Below, one piece after another: positions 8,972-17,189 of a stretch of DNA of 64,000 nucleotides (positions within the stretch are counted from its first letter, which is position 1; every line of letters starts with the position of its first letter). The stretch is taken from assembly GCF_000938265.1 (NCBI RefSeq), contig NZ_JYFC01000006.1:219495-283494 (forward strand), written 5' to 3'. The position numbers and the translations under genes were made by a program. The DNA is from Agreia bicolorata (GTDB lineage: Bacteria; Actinomycetota; Actinomycetes; Actinomycetales; Microbacteriaceae). The notes beneath the pieces were generated by a model. It searched no databases. It was not told where the DNA came from and saw only the letters and a program-made list of their open reading frames with translations.

Positions 8972-9592
8972 ATGAGCCGAGTCGCCGAGATCCGCGGGAC
9001 CCACCGTGAACATCCCCATGCACACGGTGGGTCTCGTCACCCGAGACGGCTTGCGTCTGTCGCCACTCGAATCAGGGATGCGGCGCTCGCGCTCGCCGGT
9101 CTCGCCGGTCTTGCCGCCATCGCCTGGGGCATCGCAACAGTGTTCTTCGGATTCTCGCTCGTGACCTTCGCCACCGGATCCATGGCCCCGACGATTCCGA
9201 CGGGCTCACTGGCTCTGGTGCGTGAGGTCCCGGCATCCGAGCTCGAGGTCGGGCAGGTCGTCACCCTTCAACGAGGAGGGGAACGCCTGCCGATCACCCA
9301 CCGCATCATCGCAATCGAGCCCGACCCGAATGTACCGACCGGCCGCATCGTGTCGATGCAGGGCGATGCAAACACGATTCCCGACCTCTTTCCGTATCAC
9401 GTGAAGACGGGAAAGGTCGTTCTCGGCTCCATCGCCGGGGGGCAGGCCATCAGCGACGCGATCGGAAGCCCGATCACCCTGGTCGCCGTGACTCTCGGAG
9501 CCGGCGCCCTCGTCTTATGGGCCTTCTGGCCCCGCATTCCGACATCCAGCACCACCGAACCACGAAGAGGTGAGAGACGCTATGCGCGTTGA
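8972..9592 (+). CDS. SipW-type signal peptidase I (S26B)
   Basis: Membrane signal peptidase of 206 residues. A transmembrane helix (about 38-62) precedes the catalytic Ser70 in ATGSMAPTIPTGS. The second box reads LPITHRI with His110 where bacterial-type enzymes have Lys; Ser/His is the hallmark of the ER-type S26B (SipW) branch. A third box GDANTIPD follows, and a C-terminal helix lies near 160-180. SipW enzymes process specialised substrates such as TasA in Bacillus. Its placement between two candidate substrates supports a dedicated role. The stop overlaps the next gene's start by 11 bases. Confidence 0.92.
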   Translation: MSRVAEIRGTHREHPHAHGGSRHPRRLASVATRIRDAALALAGLAGLAAIAWGIATVFFGFSLVTFATGSMAPTIPTGSLALVREVPASELEVGQVVTLQRGGERLPITHRIIAIEPDPNVPTGRIVSMQGDANTIPDLFPYHVKTGKVVLGSIAGGQAISDAIGSPITLVAVTLGAGALVLWAFWPRIPTSSTTEPRRGERRYAR

Positions 9593-10391
9593 ACCCGCAT
9601 CCGCGAGACGTCGAGCAGCAACAGCGCTCGCCATGGTCTTCGCCGTACTGCTTATGGTGGCGGGCATCGCGCTCGTCTCGGCCCGAGCATCCGCGGCCCT
9701 AGTGCTGCCGGGGGATCCCAACCCGCAGCCGGGTGCCCCCGGGTACCTGAGTCTCGAGACCTCGCCAGACCCGTTGCAGTTCATCGATATGAGCCCCGGT
9801 GACGTGGGTTACGGGCAGATCACGATGAGCCTCGACAACGCCGCGACGGCCCGCATCGCCCTCGAGATGTACGCCGGGGGAGAGCTGCTGGCTCACCCCA
9901 ACGGCGTGGTCATCTCGATCGCGTCGTGCGACGTCGCATGGGCGGGAATTCCCGCAGAGCCGGTCACCTTCGACCCCCCAGATCCCGGATGCGGCGACAA
10001 TCCGCAGCCGATCACCTCCGTCGGGCCGGGTGCGGAATCAGACGGAACGCCGCTGTTCGACCTCGGAACACTTGACGCGAACAGCCCGCGTTTCATCCTC
10101 GTCGAGGTGCGCATGCCCGACGTCTCGGCCAGTCGCGATGAGAGCCTCATGGGGCTCTCGGGAGACTTCGCCTTCCACGTTCTCGCCGAGGGCGACGACG
10201 CGGTTCCGACCACCCCGCCGACGACACCCGGCACGCAGACACCCGGCACGACCGGTGCCGGCGGCAAGGGCGGCCTCGCCAACACCGGACTCGATGTGCT
10301 CGCGGTTGTGCTCATCGGTTCTGGAGCCATCGCGCTCGGAATGATCGTGCGCTATCGCCGAACCCTCAGCCCCCGAAGGAGCGAGTCATGA
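9582..10391 (+). CDS. LANTG-anchored surface protein of the SipW cluster
   Basis: Exported protein of about 269 residues. It has a signal sequence ending near ARASA, a beta-rich ectodomain starting LVLPGDPNPQPG, a Thr/Pro/Gly spacer, and LANTG near residues 232-236 before a hydrophobic helix and RYRR tail. Sortase should link it to peptidoglycan. No catalytic motif is evident; it may be the wall anchor for fibre subunits exported with the SipW enzyme. The ATG at 9582 is chosen over GTG 9570 because AGAGGTGAGAG precedes it. It overlaps the signal peptidase gene upstream and shares ATGA with the next gene, so the four genes are likely co-translated. Confidence 0.8.
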   Translation: MRVEPASARRRAATALAMVFAVLLMVAGIALVSARASAALVLPGDPNPQPGAPGYLSLETSPDPLQFIDMSPGDVGYGQITMSLDNAATARIALEMYAGGELLAHPNGVVISIASCDVAWAGIPAEPVTFDPPDPGCGDNPQPITSVGPGAESDGTPLFDLGTLDANSPRFILVEVRMPDVSASRDESLMGLSGDFAFHVLAEGDDAVPTTPPTTPGTQTPGTTGAGGKGGLANTGLDVLAVVLIGSGAIALGMIVRYRRTLSPRRSES

Positions 10392-12214
10392 CCCCGCGCA
10401 GCACAACCCGCCGCCCCCTTTCTCGATCGGCGATGCGTCGACTGATCGGCGCGCTGGCGGGCGTGGTCGCGATCACCGTCACGGTGGGCACGTCGATTCA
10501 GGCCGCACCGACGGATGCCTCGTGGCTCGATGCCGAGTGGGATTCGGCCGCCGTGGGAACGCTTGACTGCGGCCCGGGCGGCTCGCCGTTCACCACGCGG
10601 GCGTCGGGCAAGCTGCTGGGCGGAAGCCTGGCTGGTATCAACCTCGACGACCTCGCCGAGCTCGACGGCATCAGTGGTGTCAACGACGAATCCGGTGTGG
10701 CGATCACGCCCCCGCCGCCGCAGTCGAACTCGCTGGGCGACAACGCCTACGCGAATCCGCTCACCGTCACGGCTCTGGACACTCTGCAGGTCAGCCTCGG
10801 CGATCTTCTTCTGCTTCCGCTGAACGCCGACCTCGGGGTCGACAACAGCTACGTGCGGGTCAACGCCGATGGAACCTCGACGGGTGCGACCGGCGCGGTG
10901 AGCAACAGCGGAGCCATCCAGACCACGGCGAGCCAGCCCGGCCCGAACCCGCCAACCTTCGCGACGCTGCAGTTGAAGAACATCGTGCAGTCGGCGCTCG
11001 GCCAGGATCTGAGTACGGCTATCGCGGGCCTTGCAGACGCTTCTCTCGAGGTGGGCGCCGTAGCGTCGAATGCGACGCTTGACGCCTGTGCTGCGACCTG
11101 GACGGGGTCGATTCTCTCGTCGCTGCAGCGCCAGTACGCAGTGGCCGGGGTCGACCTCGACCTGACGTCGCCCACGGTCGGGACTCTCGTCACGGGCACG
11201 ACGGGAGTCATCAACGGTCTCGACGGGTCAGTCGAAGCGCTCGCGGGCAACGCCGGCGTGCTGTCGTCGTTGACGACGGGAATCTCCGGACTTGTGAACA
11301 CGGTGCTGACCACGGCCGGCCTTGGTCTCGGGTCCGTCACCATCAACAATCTCGCCGTCAATATCGACCTGACCCAGGTCAATGGTCTCCTCGATGACAC
11401 CATCTCCGACAACGCAGGAATCGTCAGCATCGATCTGCTGACGGGTCAGATCAGCATCGATCTCGACGGCTTGCTCGGCGCCGCCTATGGCACGTCGGGA
11501 ATCAACGGGCTTCCTGCCAACACGCAACTGCTGATCAATGACGACATCATCAACGCGCTTACAGCGGCGACGACGGAGGCTCTCGTCAATTGGGTCGACG
11601 ATCTCGAGAGCGAGATTCGGGATGCCCTCGAGTCGCTCACGCTTTCGGCCCAGGTGGTGGTGAACGTGCTCCAGGGCGCCGGCCCGCCTGCCGCTTCGGT
11701 GACGTTGTCTATCCCCGAAGTCTCGCTGCAGGGGCTCATCGACGGTGATCCTGTCGTGACAACGTCGGTGAGCCTGGCAGGCGGTGCCTCGTGCACCGTA
11801 TTGACCCTCGTCCTCTGCACGGCCCTCAACACGGTTGGCACTCTGCTGGCTCCGACGATCTCCGCGTCGCTGGGTGCAGCACTCGATGCCGCTCTGTTCA
11901 CCTCGGCGACCAACGTTCTCGCGACGACACGAGCCGCGCTCCTCGCGCTCACCGACCCGGTGATCACCTTGGTGGCCAACGCCACGCGGGGTCTCTTCGG
12001 AGAGGACTCCCTGCTGTCGCTGACCGCGAATGCCCAGAACAGCCCCGACCCGGCCAACGGCAACCCCGAGCCGGCCTGGTCGGTTCCGGGCCCGGATCCG
12101 GCGACGGGATCGACGGGTCAGTATGACGTGGCCGCATTGAGGCTCACCGCGGTGGGCACCACAGTGCAGCTCGATCTGGCCCGGTCGTCGGTGGGAACCA
12201 GCGCCCCGCGCTAG
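10388..12214 (+). CDS. Choice-of-anchor-G-like secreted protein
   Basis: Large exported protein of 608 residues with a signal peptide (about residues 15-40), then APTDASWLDAEWDSA, the Trp/Asp opening found after SipW-type leaders. The body is rich in Leu, Ser, Thr and Gly with repeating 'GLV..' and 'NGLDG' segments and only a few cysteines. It resembles actinobacterial choice-of-anchor-G family proteins found beside SipW peptidases. Unlike many of those, it ends in ARSSVGTSAPR with no LPxTG or membrane tail, so it would be released or held by partners. It shares ATGA with the LANTG gene and ends the operon. Confidence 0.72.
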   Translation: MTPRSTTRRPLSRSAMRRLIGALAGVVAITVTVGTSIQAAPTDASWLDAEWDSAAVGTLDCGPGGSPFTTRASGKLLGGSLAGINLDDLAELDGISGVNDESGVAITPPPPQSNSLGDNAYANPLTVTALDTLQVSLGDLLLLPLNADLGVDNSYVRVNADGTSTGATGAVSNSGAIQTTASQPGPNPPTFATLQLKNIVQSALGQDLSTAIAGLADASLEVGAVASNATLDACAATWTGSILSSLQRQYAVAGVDLDLTSPTVGTLVTGTTGVINGLDGSVEALAGNAGVLSSLTTGISGLVNTVLTTAGLGLGSVTINNLAVNIDLTQVNGLLDDTISDNAGIVSIDLLTGQISIDLDGLLGAAYGTSGINGLPANTQLLINDDIINALTAATTEALVNWVDDLESEIRDALESLTLSAQVVVNVLQGAGPPAASVTLSIPEVSLQGLIDGDPVVTTSVSLAGGASCTVLTLVLCTALNTVGTLLAPTISASLGAALDAALFTSATNVLATTRAALLALTDPVITLVANATRGLFGEDSLLSLTANAQNSPDPANGNPEPAWSVPGPDPATGSTGQYDVAALRLTAVGTTVQLDLARSSVGTSAPR

Positions 12215-12232
12215 GCGCGATTCGGTGCCACC

Positions 12233-12291
12233 GTGCCCGAATACCTCTATTCCGTCGGGGCTACCCGCGCCGAATGGAGGTATTCGGGCAC
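12233..12291. terminator. Long hairpin after the SipW operon
   Basis: Arms 12233-12252 and 12272-12291 are inverted copies of GTGCCCGAATACCTC plus five more bases, with one G-U pair and a 19-nt loop. It lies 18 bases past the operon's stop codon. There is no T-run, so it may act as an mRNA 3'-end stabiliser rather than a strict intrinsic terminator. Confidence 0.55.
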
Positions 12292-12340
12292 AAACACGAA
12301 CCCATGCCCGCACACCGCCGCGATGAGCGAACATAGAAGC

Positions 12341-13234
12341 ATGACCTCGAGCGAACTGCGGCGGGTGGCGAGAGCCCTCTACGAGCTGCCGCCCGCCGAG
12401 TTCACGGCGGCCCGCAATCAGGCCGCCCGAGAGGTGTCGCAGCGATCGGATGCCACGGCGATCAAACGCTTGGCCCGGGCGCAGGCTTCGGCCTGGGCGG
12501 TCACCGCCCTCGTGCGCGAAGACGTGGCGCTCTTCGGCGAGCTGCTCGAGCTCGGCGAGCGACTCCGCGACGCGCAGGAGAACCGCGATCCGGTCGCCCT
12601 GCGGTCGCTCGGGGCCGAGCGGCAGAAGCTGCTGTCTCGGGCATCCGCTCGTGCACGCGAACTCGCCGATGCCAAAGGCGTCACCGTCAGCGGTTCGGCC
12701 ATGATCGAGGTCTCGCAGACCCTGCAGGCGGCAATGACAGACCCGGATGCCGCCGCGCTGGTGCGCGACGGGCTTCTGTTGCGCGGGCTGACGGTCACGG
12801 GGTGGGAGCCGGTGCGGCTCGACGGTGCTGCCGCGCTGCCGCCCGAGGGAGTCTCTGTGGGGCGGGCCGCTCGGGCTGCGCGACCACGGGCATCCACGGC
12901 CGACCCCGAGGTGAGCGAGCGGGAGCGCAAGTCGGCGGAGGCCGCGGCATGGAGCGCGCTCGACGACGTGACCACCGCGCATCACTCGGTGAGCGACCTC
13001 GCGAGTGCACTCGACGAGCTCGCGAGCCGGCGCGCCGACCTCGAGGCGGAACGCACCGAGATCGAAGAGCAGCTGCGCGGCGTGGAGTCGGATCTGGCGG
13101 GCATCTATCACGACATTCAGGTGGGGGAGCGCGACAAGAAGGCGGCCGAGCGCGCCGAGGTGCGGGCCAAGAAGCGGGCGAAGCAGGCCCAGGAGCGCCT
13201 AGACCGCCTCGGCTGGCCCCCGCGCCGAGGGTGA
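12341..13234 (+). CDS. Uncharacterised coiled-coil-rich cytoplasmic protein
   Basis: Protein of about 297 residues, not assigned to a family with a known function. The N-terminal half is helical and Arg/Ala/Glu-rich (ARALYELPPAEFTAAR near the start). The C-terminal third, from about residue 190, has heptad-like Leu/Ala/Glu repeats ending in a lysine/arginine-rich tail KKRAKQAQERLDRLGWPPRR, suggesting a coiled coil and possible nucleic-acid contact. No membrane segment or signal peptide. The start at 12341 gives MTSSELRR; an ATG at 12323 is also in frame. A clear intrinsic terminator follows. Confidence 0.65.
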   Translation: MTSSELRRVARALYELPPAEFTAARNQAAREVSQRSDATAIKRLARAQASAWAVTALVREDVALFGELLELGERLRDAQENRDPVALRSLGAERQKLLSRASARARELADAKGVTVSGSAMIEVSQTLQAAMTDPDAAALVRDGLLLRGLTVTGWEPVRLDGAAALPPEGVSVGRAARAARPRASTADPEVSERERKSAEAAAWSALDDVTTAHHSVSDLASALDELASRRADLEAERTEIEEQLRGVESDLAGIYHDIQVGERDKKAAERAEVRAKKRAKQAQERLDRLGWPPRRG

Positions 13235-13301
13235 AAAGAGGGGTGAAAGATGCTCAGTGTTATGGCATCGAACTCCAATGCTCCATAGCTTTGTATCGAG
13301 A

Positions 13302-13344
13302 GAGCGCCGGTTCAACCCCCAATAGAGCCGGCGCTCCTCTTTTT
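13302..13344 (+). terminator. Rho-independent terminator
   Basis: Arms 13302-13313 (GAGCGCCGGTTC) and 13325-13336 (GAGCCGGCGCTC) pair with one G-U, followed by CTCTTTTTG. It ends the 12341 gene and sits at the 3' end of the convergent EEP gene. Confidence 0.8.
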
Positions 13345-13346
13345 GT

Positions 13347-14168
13347 TTAGCGCCGCAGCATCGCCTGCACGGGTTCATGATCGGATGCGGCTGCGCCGTC
13401 GAAACGCGAGGCATTGATGGCCGCCTCACGCACCTCGAGGTCCCGGCTCACGAGAATCCAGTCGATGCGCTTGGTGCCCGTCTTGGGTGCACGGTAGTTC
13501 GAGAACGTGCCCCACGGGGCGGTGAGCCGCATGCCGGCCGCGGTCCAGGCATCCACCAGGGGCCCGGCATCGCCGGCGATCGCCTCGAACGGAACCGTTC
13601 CGACATCGGTGTTCATGTCGCCCATCACGATGATCGGCTCGGCGCTCGATGTGGCCAGGGCCGCGAGTTGCTCTGCCGAGCGCAGCCGAGCCCGCCTGGA
13701 GATGTGGTCGAAGTGCGTGCTCACTACGCGAAGCGGTTCGTGGGTCTTCACGTCGACGAAGCGGGCGACGACGGCCACACGCGGAATCAGGTTTCCCCAG
13801 GAACGCGACCCCGCGACATCCGGTGTGTCTGACAGGGCGATCTGCTGCCAGCTTTCGAGATGTAGCCGACGCGAGTCGAAGAAGAGCGGGCATCCCTCGC
13901 CGGTTCCGTCGGCATTGCGGCCGTAGCCGATGCGGCGGTAGTGCGGGCCGAGAACGGCGGAGATGAAGAGCGCCTGATCGGGCAGGGCCTCTTGAGTCGC
14001 GAGCACGGTGGGGCGCTCGCGAGCGATGAGCCGGCGCAGCAGTGGCTGGCGTTTCGCCCAGAGGTCGGGGCTGCCCGGGGCGTTCTGCCGCATACGACGC
14101 CGGATGTTGTAGGTCATCACATGCAGATCGGGCGCGTGGGCCTCGCCGAAGATCGGGGCGTCAGTCAT
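13347..14168 (-). CDS. Endonuclease/exonuclease/phosphatase-family protein
   Basis: Second EEP-fold phosphoesterase of the window, about 273 residues. Active-site blocks are MTYNIRRR near the start, ATQEAL (metal-binding Glu), VSTHFDH, MGDMNTD (GDxN) and ASDHEPV at the C-terminus. No signal peptide, so it is probably cytoplasmic. The open frame extends 39 codons further upstream, but the ATG at 14168 starts directly before family-like sequence and the extension is arginine-rich and atypical. It is divergent from the SRPBCC gene. Substrate unknown. Confidence 0.87.
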   Translation of the reverse strand: MTDAPIFGEAHAPDLHVMTYNIRRRMRQNAPGSPDLWAKRQPLLRRLIARERPTVLATQEALPDQALFISAVLGPHYRRIGYGRNADGTGEGCPLFFDSRRLHLESWQQIALSDTPDVAGSRSWGNLIPRVAVVARFVDVKTHEPLRVVSTHFDHISRRARLRSAEQLAALATSSAEPIIVMGDMNTDVGTVPFEAIAGDAGPLVDAWTAAGMRLTAPWGTFSNYRAPKTGTKRIDWILVSRDLEVREAAINASRFDGAAASDHEPVQAMLRR

Positions 14169-14302
14169 GGGGCCAGCGTAGGCCGCGTGACCCGTTTGGT
14201 GCGGGAGGCGCCGTGCGTCAAGGGGGGTCTCGTGTTGCGCGGGGCGACGTAACGTCGTGAGCGCACGGACAAGCTGATGCCGCAATACAAGGAGTTACTT
14301 TT

Positions 14303-14758
14303 ATGCCCCAGATCATCGAGACCGTCGACGTTTCTGTTCCGGTGAATGTTGCCTACAACCAGTGGACGCAGTTCGAGGAGTTTCCCAAGTTTCTCGACGA
14401 GGTCGATTCCATTCAACAGGTGACCGACACTCTCACCGAGTGGAAGGTGAGCGTCGCAGGAGTCGAGCGCACCTTCGAGGCGAAAATCACCGAGCAGCAC
14501 CCCGATGAGCGGGTCGCCTGGAACAGCACCGGCGGCGAGGTCGACCACGCGGGCGTCGTGACCTTTCACAAGCTCGCCGACACCGAGACGCGCGTGACCG
14601 TTCAGCTCGACTGGGAGCCCGAGGGCCTGCTCGAGAAGCTCGGATCTGCCCTGGGCGTGGGCAGTCACGCGGTGAAGAAAGACCTGAAGAACTTCAAGGA
14701 GTACATCGAGTCGGCCGAGCACCCCGACGGTGCCTGGCGCGGCGACGTTCAGGCGTAA
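14303..14758 (+). CDS. SRPBCC-fold (polyketide cyclase/dehydrase-like) protein
   Basis: Small cytoplasmic START/SRPBCC-fold protein, 151 residues. It opens with IIETVDVSVPVNVAYNQWTQFEEFPKF cut here in description only by its key features: the Val/Pro strand and the N-QWTQFEEFP helix typical of ligand-cavity proteins in the COG5637 group. ERVAWNSTGG and VTFHKL strands follow, then a long C-terminal helix. AAGGAG lies at good distance from the ATG. It is a single gene followed by a strong terminator. Such proteins bind hydrophobic ligands; the ligand is not known. Confidence 0.85.
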   Translation: MPQIIETVDVSVPVNVAYNQWTQFEEFPKFLDEVDSIQQVTDTLTEWKVSVAGVERTFEAKITEQHPDERVAWNSTGGEVDHAGVVTFHKLADTETRVTVQLDWEPEGLLEKLGSALGVGSHAVKKDLKNFKEYIESAEHPDGAWRGDVQA

Positions 14759-14814
14759 CGCAGCTTTCCTGACCGGATTCGACAAAGAGCTGAGAAATTC
14801 TTATCTTTGAATGA

Positions 14815-14864
14815 GTAGAGGGCGTTCGTTGACCGTTTAAGCTAAACGGGCGCCCTCTACTTTT
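14815..14864 (+). terminator. Rho-independent terminator
   Basis: Outer arms GTAGAGGGCG (14815-14824) and CGCCCTCTAC (14851-14860) enclose a second hairpin CCGTTTA/TAAACGG, followed by TTTT. It lies about 55 bases after the SRPBCC gene. Confidence 0.8.
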
Positions 14865-14888
14865 CATTTCTCACACCATTCGGATTCC

Positions 14889-15350
14889 ATGACTGCCCCT
14901 GTGCCCGCCCGCGACCACGCCAACATGACTGTTGCCGAGCGCGAGTTCACGTTCGACTCGCTGCTCGCGGAGTTCGGCGATCCCGATGCGTCGGCTCAGG
15001 TCGACGCTGGTTCGGCGCCGGCGACCCCGGCCGCTGCTGCCGCTGTGGCTGCCGCTGCCGCTGCTCCCTCGCCCGTTCCTGCCGCAGCTCCTGTCGCCCA
15101 CACGGCGCCGCCGCAGAGGCGCCAGATTCCGGATGTTGCCGCCGCGAGCCCCGCGCCGATGAGGCGCTCGGACGCCAAGGCGGCAGCCCAGGCGCCCATC
15201 GCTCAGGTGCCCGCGCCCTTCGCCGCGCCGAGGCGCCGCGCTGCCCGGCTCTCGCTGCCCATGCCGCCGGCTGGCGTGCTCAAGCTCGGCGGCCTCGTTG
15301 CCGTCGCCGGCATCAGCCTCACCCTGGCGTACGTGGCCCTCTCGCGCTGA
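14889..15350 (+). CDS. Ala/Pro-rich single-pass membrane protein
   Basis: Unrecognised protein of 153 residues. Residues 1-35 are acidic and hydrophilic (MTVAEREFTFDSLLAEFGD), 40-110 are an Ala/Pro low-complexity stretch, then a basic RRRAAR segment and one C-terminal membrane helix (about 128-150) ending in SR. This looks like a tail-anchored protein with an extended cytoplasmic arm. There is no clear ribosome-binding site before the ATG at 14889; ATG 14925 is an alternative. It is followed after 20 bases by another small membrane protein, so the two may be co-expressed. Confidence 0.6.
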   Translation: MTAPVPARDHANMTVAEREFTFDSLLAEFGDPDASAQVDAGSAPATPAAAAAVAAAAAAPSPVPAAAPVAHTAPPQRRQIPDVAAASPAPMRRSDAKAAAQAPIAQVPAPFAAPRRRAARLSLPMPPAGVLKLGGLVAVAGISLTLAYVALSR

Positions 15351-15370
15351 GAATTCCGTACGGTGGAGGC

Positions 15371-15640
15371 ATGACATTCGCCTCTGTGAAGCGCATTCTG
15401 CTGGTCGCCGCGATCGTCGCTGTTGTTGTGGGGTCGGTAGCCGCGGTGGTTTCCGCTGCCCAGCCCATGTCGTTTGCCTGGATTGCGTACGCGCCGCTGT
15501 CGCGCGAGGTGTTCAACCCTAACTCCACCCACCTGATCGCAGCTCCGACGATATACGCGCTGACGGTCGTCGCGCTCGGTCTCATCGCAGCCGCATTCTG
15601 GGCCGGGCTCGTCGTGGGGGAGCGCCGATCGCGAGATTGA
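15371..15640 (+). CDS. Small two-helix membrane protein
   Basis: Unrecognised protein of 89 residues with two hydrophobic helices (about 8-30 and 55-80) and a short exposed loop with FNPNSTHLIAAPT between them. The tail ends RRSRD, suggesting a cytoplasmic C-terminus. GTGGAGGC precedes the ATG at good spacing. It follows the Ala/Pro-rich membrane protein by 20 bases, so it probably shares its transcript. No functional motif. Confidence 0.65.
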   Translation: MTFASVKRILLVAAIVAVVVGSVAAVVSAAQPMSFAWIAYAPLSREVFNPNSTHLIAAPTIYALTVVALGLIAAAFWAGLVVGERRSRD

Positions 15641-15700
15641 TCGTGACCTACGGCGACCAGGGTGTGCAGTGGGCGCTGAGAGGGAGACCCAGCTCAGTGA

Positions 15701-16249
15701 CTATTGCGGAGCAAGGTCACCACAGGCAGGGATCTCGACGACGTGCTGCTCGAACGCGCCTCGAATGCGGTTGGCGGCTTCGAAAGGCTTCTGGGCGTCG
15801 GGAAACATGATCGCGTTCATCGCATCAAGATCTGTCGCCTCCGACACCTTGCCCCAGCTCGCGCTGAGCTGCACTGATGTCTCGCCGAGAAGGTGGATGT
15901 CGTCGCTGATCTCCGTAGGCCATATGGTCGGGTCGGCCAGGAACTTGTCGGCAGCCAGATTGAACTCTCGTGAACCCCGGGCGGCGACAGGAGCGATCTG
16001 AAGCGCGTCGTTCGTTGCCAGCGCGTTGTAGAGCTCCTCGCGCACTGCGTTCGTCGGGCAGGTCGACTCCGCATAGACCTCGGCCGCGTGATTCCACAAA
16101 GGTGCCTGAGCGCTTGGCAGGGCAGTCGGATCTGGAGTGGCTGCTTTCACGTCCCCCACGATGTTGAACCGAACGCAGCCGCTGAGCCCCGCGACGAGGA
16201 GTGCTCCCAGCAGAGTGGCTGAGATGGCCGCCCGTGCGCCGGTTGGCAT
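15701..16249 (-). CDS. Putative lipoprotein
   Basis: Exported lipoprotein of about 182 residues: a hydrophobic signal ends in the lipobox GLSGC near residue 25, so the mature N-terminal Cys should be acylated. The mature part is helical and acidic with two more cysteines (STCPTN and IPACGD) that could pair. No family is recognised. The ATG at 16249 gives a short normal signal peptide; a GTG at 16279 in frame adds more positive residues and is also possible. It lies downstream of the CPBP protease on the same strand with about 130 bases between. Confidence 0.7.
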   Translation of the reverse strand: MPTGARAAISATLLGALLVAGLSGCVRFNIVGDVKAATPDPTALPSAQAPLWNHAAEVYAESTCPTNAVREELYNALATNDALQIAPVAARGSREFNLAADKFLADPTIWPTEISDDIHLLGETSVQLSASWGKVSEATDLDAMNAIMFPDAQKPFEAANRIRGAFEQHVVEIPACGDLAPQ

Positions 16250-16376
16250 TCGGCCCCATGAATCTGATTTTCGAGACACAAGCCCCCCGGCCCTCGATCG
16301 CGATGAATTCGATACCTGAAGCCCCCGGCGACGAATACAACGACTCTGGCATAAAAAAGAGCGGTCTGCTCCGCAA

Positions 16377-17099
16377 TCAGAGCAGCGAAGACAACACGAG
16401 TGATCCGTTGAACACCACATGAGCGATAACTGATCCGCCGATGCGACCGGTGAGGCCCGCGATCAGGGCGGTTCCGAGTCCGAGGACGAACGTCGAGAGT
16501 CCGAGCACAAGTGCGGCGGTGGGGTTCACGGCCTGGGTCAGGTGCAGGGCGGCGAAGAGTATGGCGCTTGCGAGAATCGACAGCACTGCTGCTGATCGTG
16601 AGCCCAGCTTTGGCGTGCTTGCGAGAAGCATCGCTCGCTGAAGCAATCCTCGAAAAAACAGTTCCTCTATAAGGGGAGCGATGAGAACAGGGGCGAGGAT
16701 GGTGCCGAAGAGCCACCATCCGTCGTAGACCGTGTCGCCGAAGGTCACCCCCATACCCACCATGTGGCCCGTGACTGCGATCTCGATGATGCCTGCCGCT
16801 GCGCGGGCGAGGAGACCCGCGCCCACTCCGAGAAAGACGTCGAGAAGCGTGATCCGCAATCCGAGATCTCGAGGCAACGAGCGAGTCCCGCGAACGAAGC
16901 ACGCGACAGTGACCGCGGCGAGAAACGGAACCCACACGACGGCGTAACTCAGCAGAAGCACAACGTGGCCGTCGTAGAACGTGGCCGAGCGCAGCCACGT
17001 GATCAGCGCAGTCATCAGAATCAGTGCAAAGGCGAGGCCAAATACCGACTCAACGATTCCCCACCGCCGCTGCGGCGCATTCCCCCGAGGCGCTGTCAC
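16377..17099 (-). CDS. CPBP-family intramembrane metalloprotease
   Basis: Membrane protein of about 240 residues with six to eight hydrophobic segments, member of the CPBP/Abi (CAAX protease-like) family. Diagnostic motifs are EELFFRGLLQR (EExxxR), ALHLTQ with the second-motif His, and HVVFNG near the C-terminus, which together form the metal site. Bacterial members are linked to bacteriocin self-immunity or membrane protein processing, but no such partner gene is near. The GTG at 17099 is the preferred start because the region upstream is not family-like. It is divergent from the SGNH-like gene by 90 bases. Confidence 0.85.
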   Translation of the reverse strand: MTAPRGNAPQRRWGIVESVFGLAFALILMTALITWLRSATFYDGHVVLLLSYAVVWVPFLAAVTVACFVRGTRSLPRDLGLRITLLDVFLGVGAGLLARAAAGIIEIAVTGHMVGMGVTFGDTVYDGWWLFGTILAPVLIAPLIEELFFRGLLQRAMLLASTPKLGSRSAAVLSILASAILFAALHLTQAVNPTAALVLGLSTFVLGLGTALIAGLTGRIGGSVIAHVVFNGSLVLSSLL

Positions 17100-17189
17100 T
17101 CTGCCAACGTAGCGGATGCGCGCCGCAATACTCAGGTCGCCCACAGCGCAGAGCAAAGTAGGCTGGAACTTCATCTCGTGGGGGACACT

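Noticed and set aside
11228..13111. 627-codon open frame on the minus strand
   Set aside because: It is antisense to the choice-of-anchor-G-like gene and the 12341 gene, has Arg/His-rich low-quality sequence and no start site or family match. A GC-rich shadow.
13235..13301. tRNA or small RNA before the 13302 terminator
   Set aside because: Short inverted parts exist, but no cloverleaf or conserved fold can be made.
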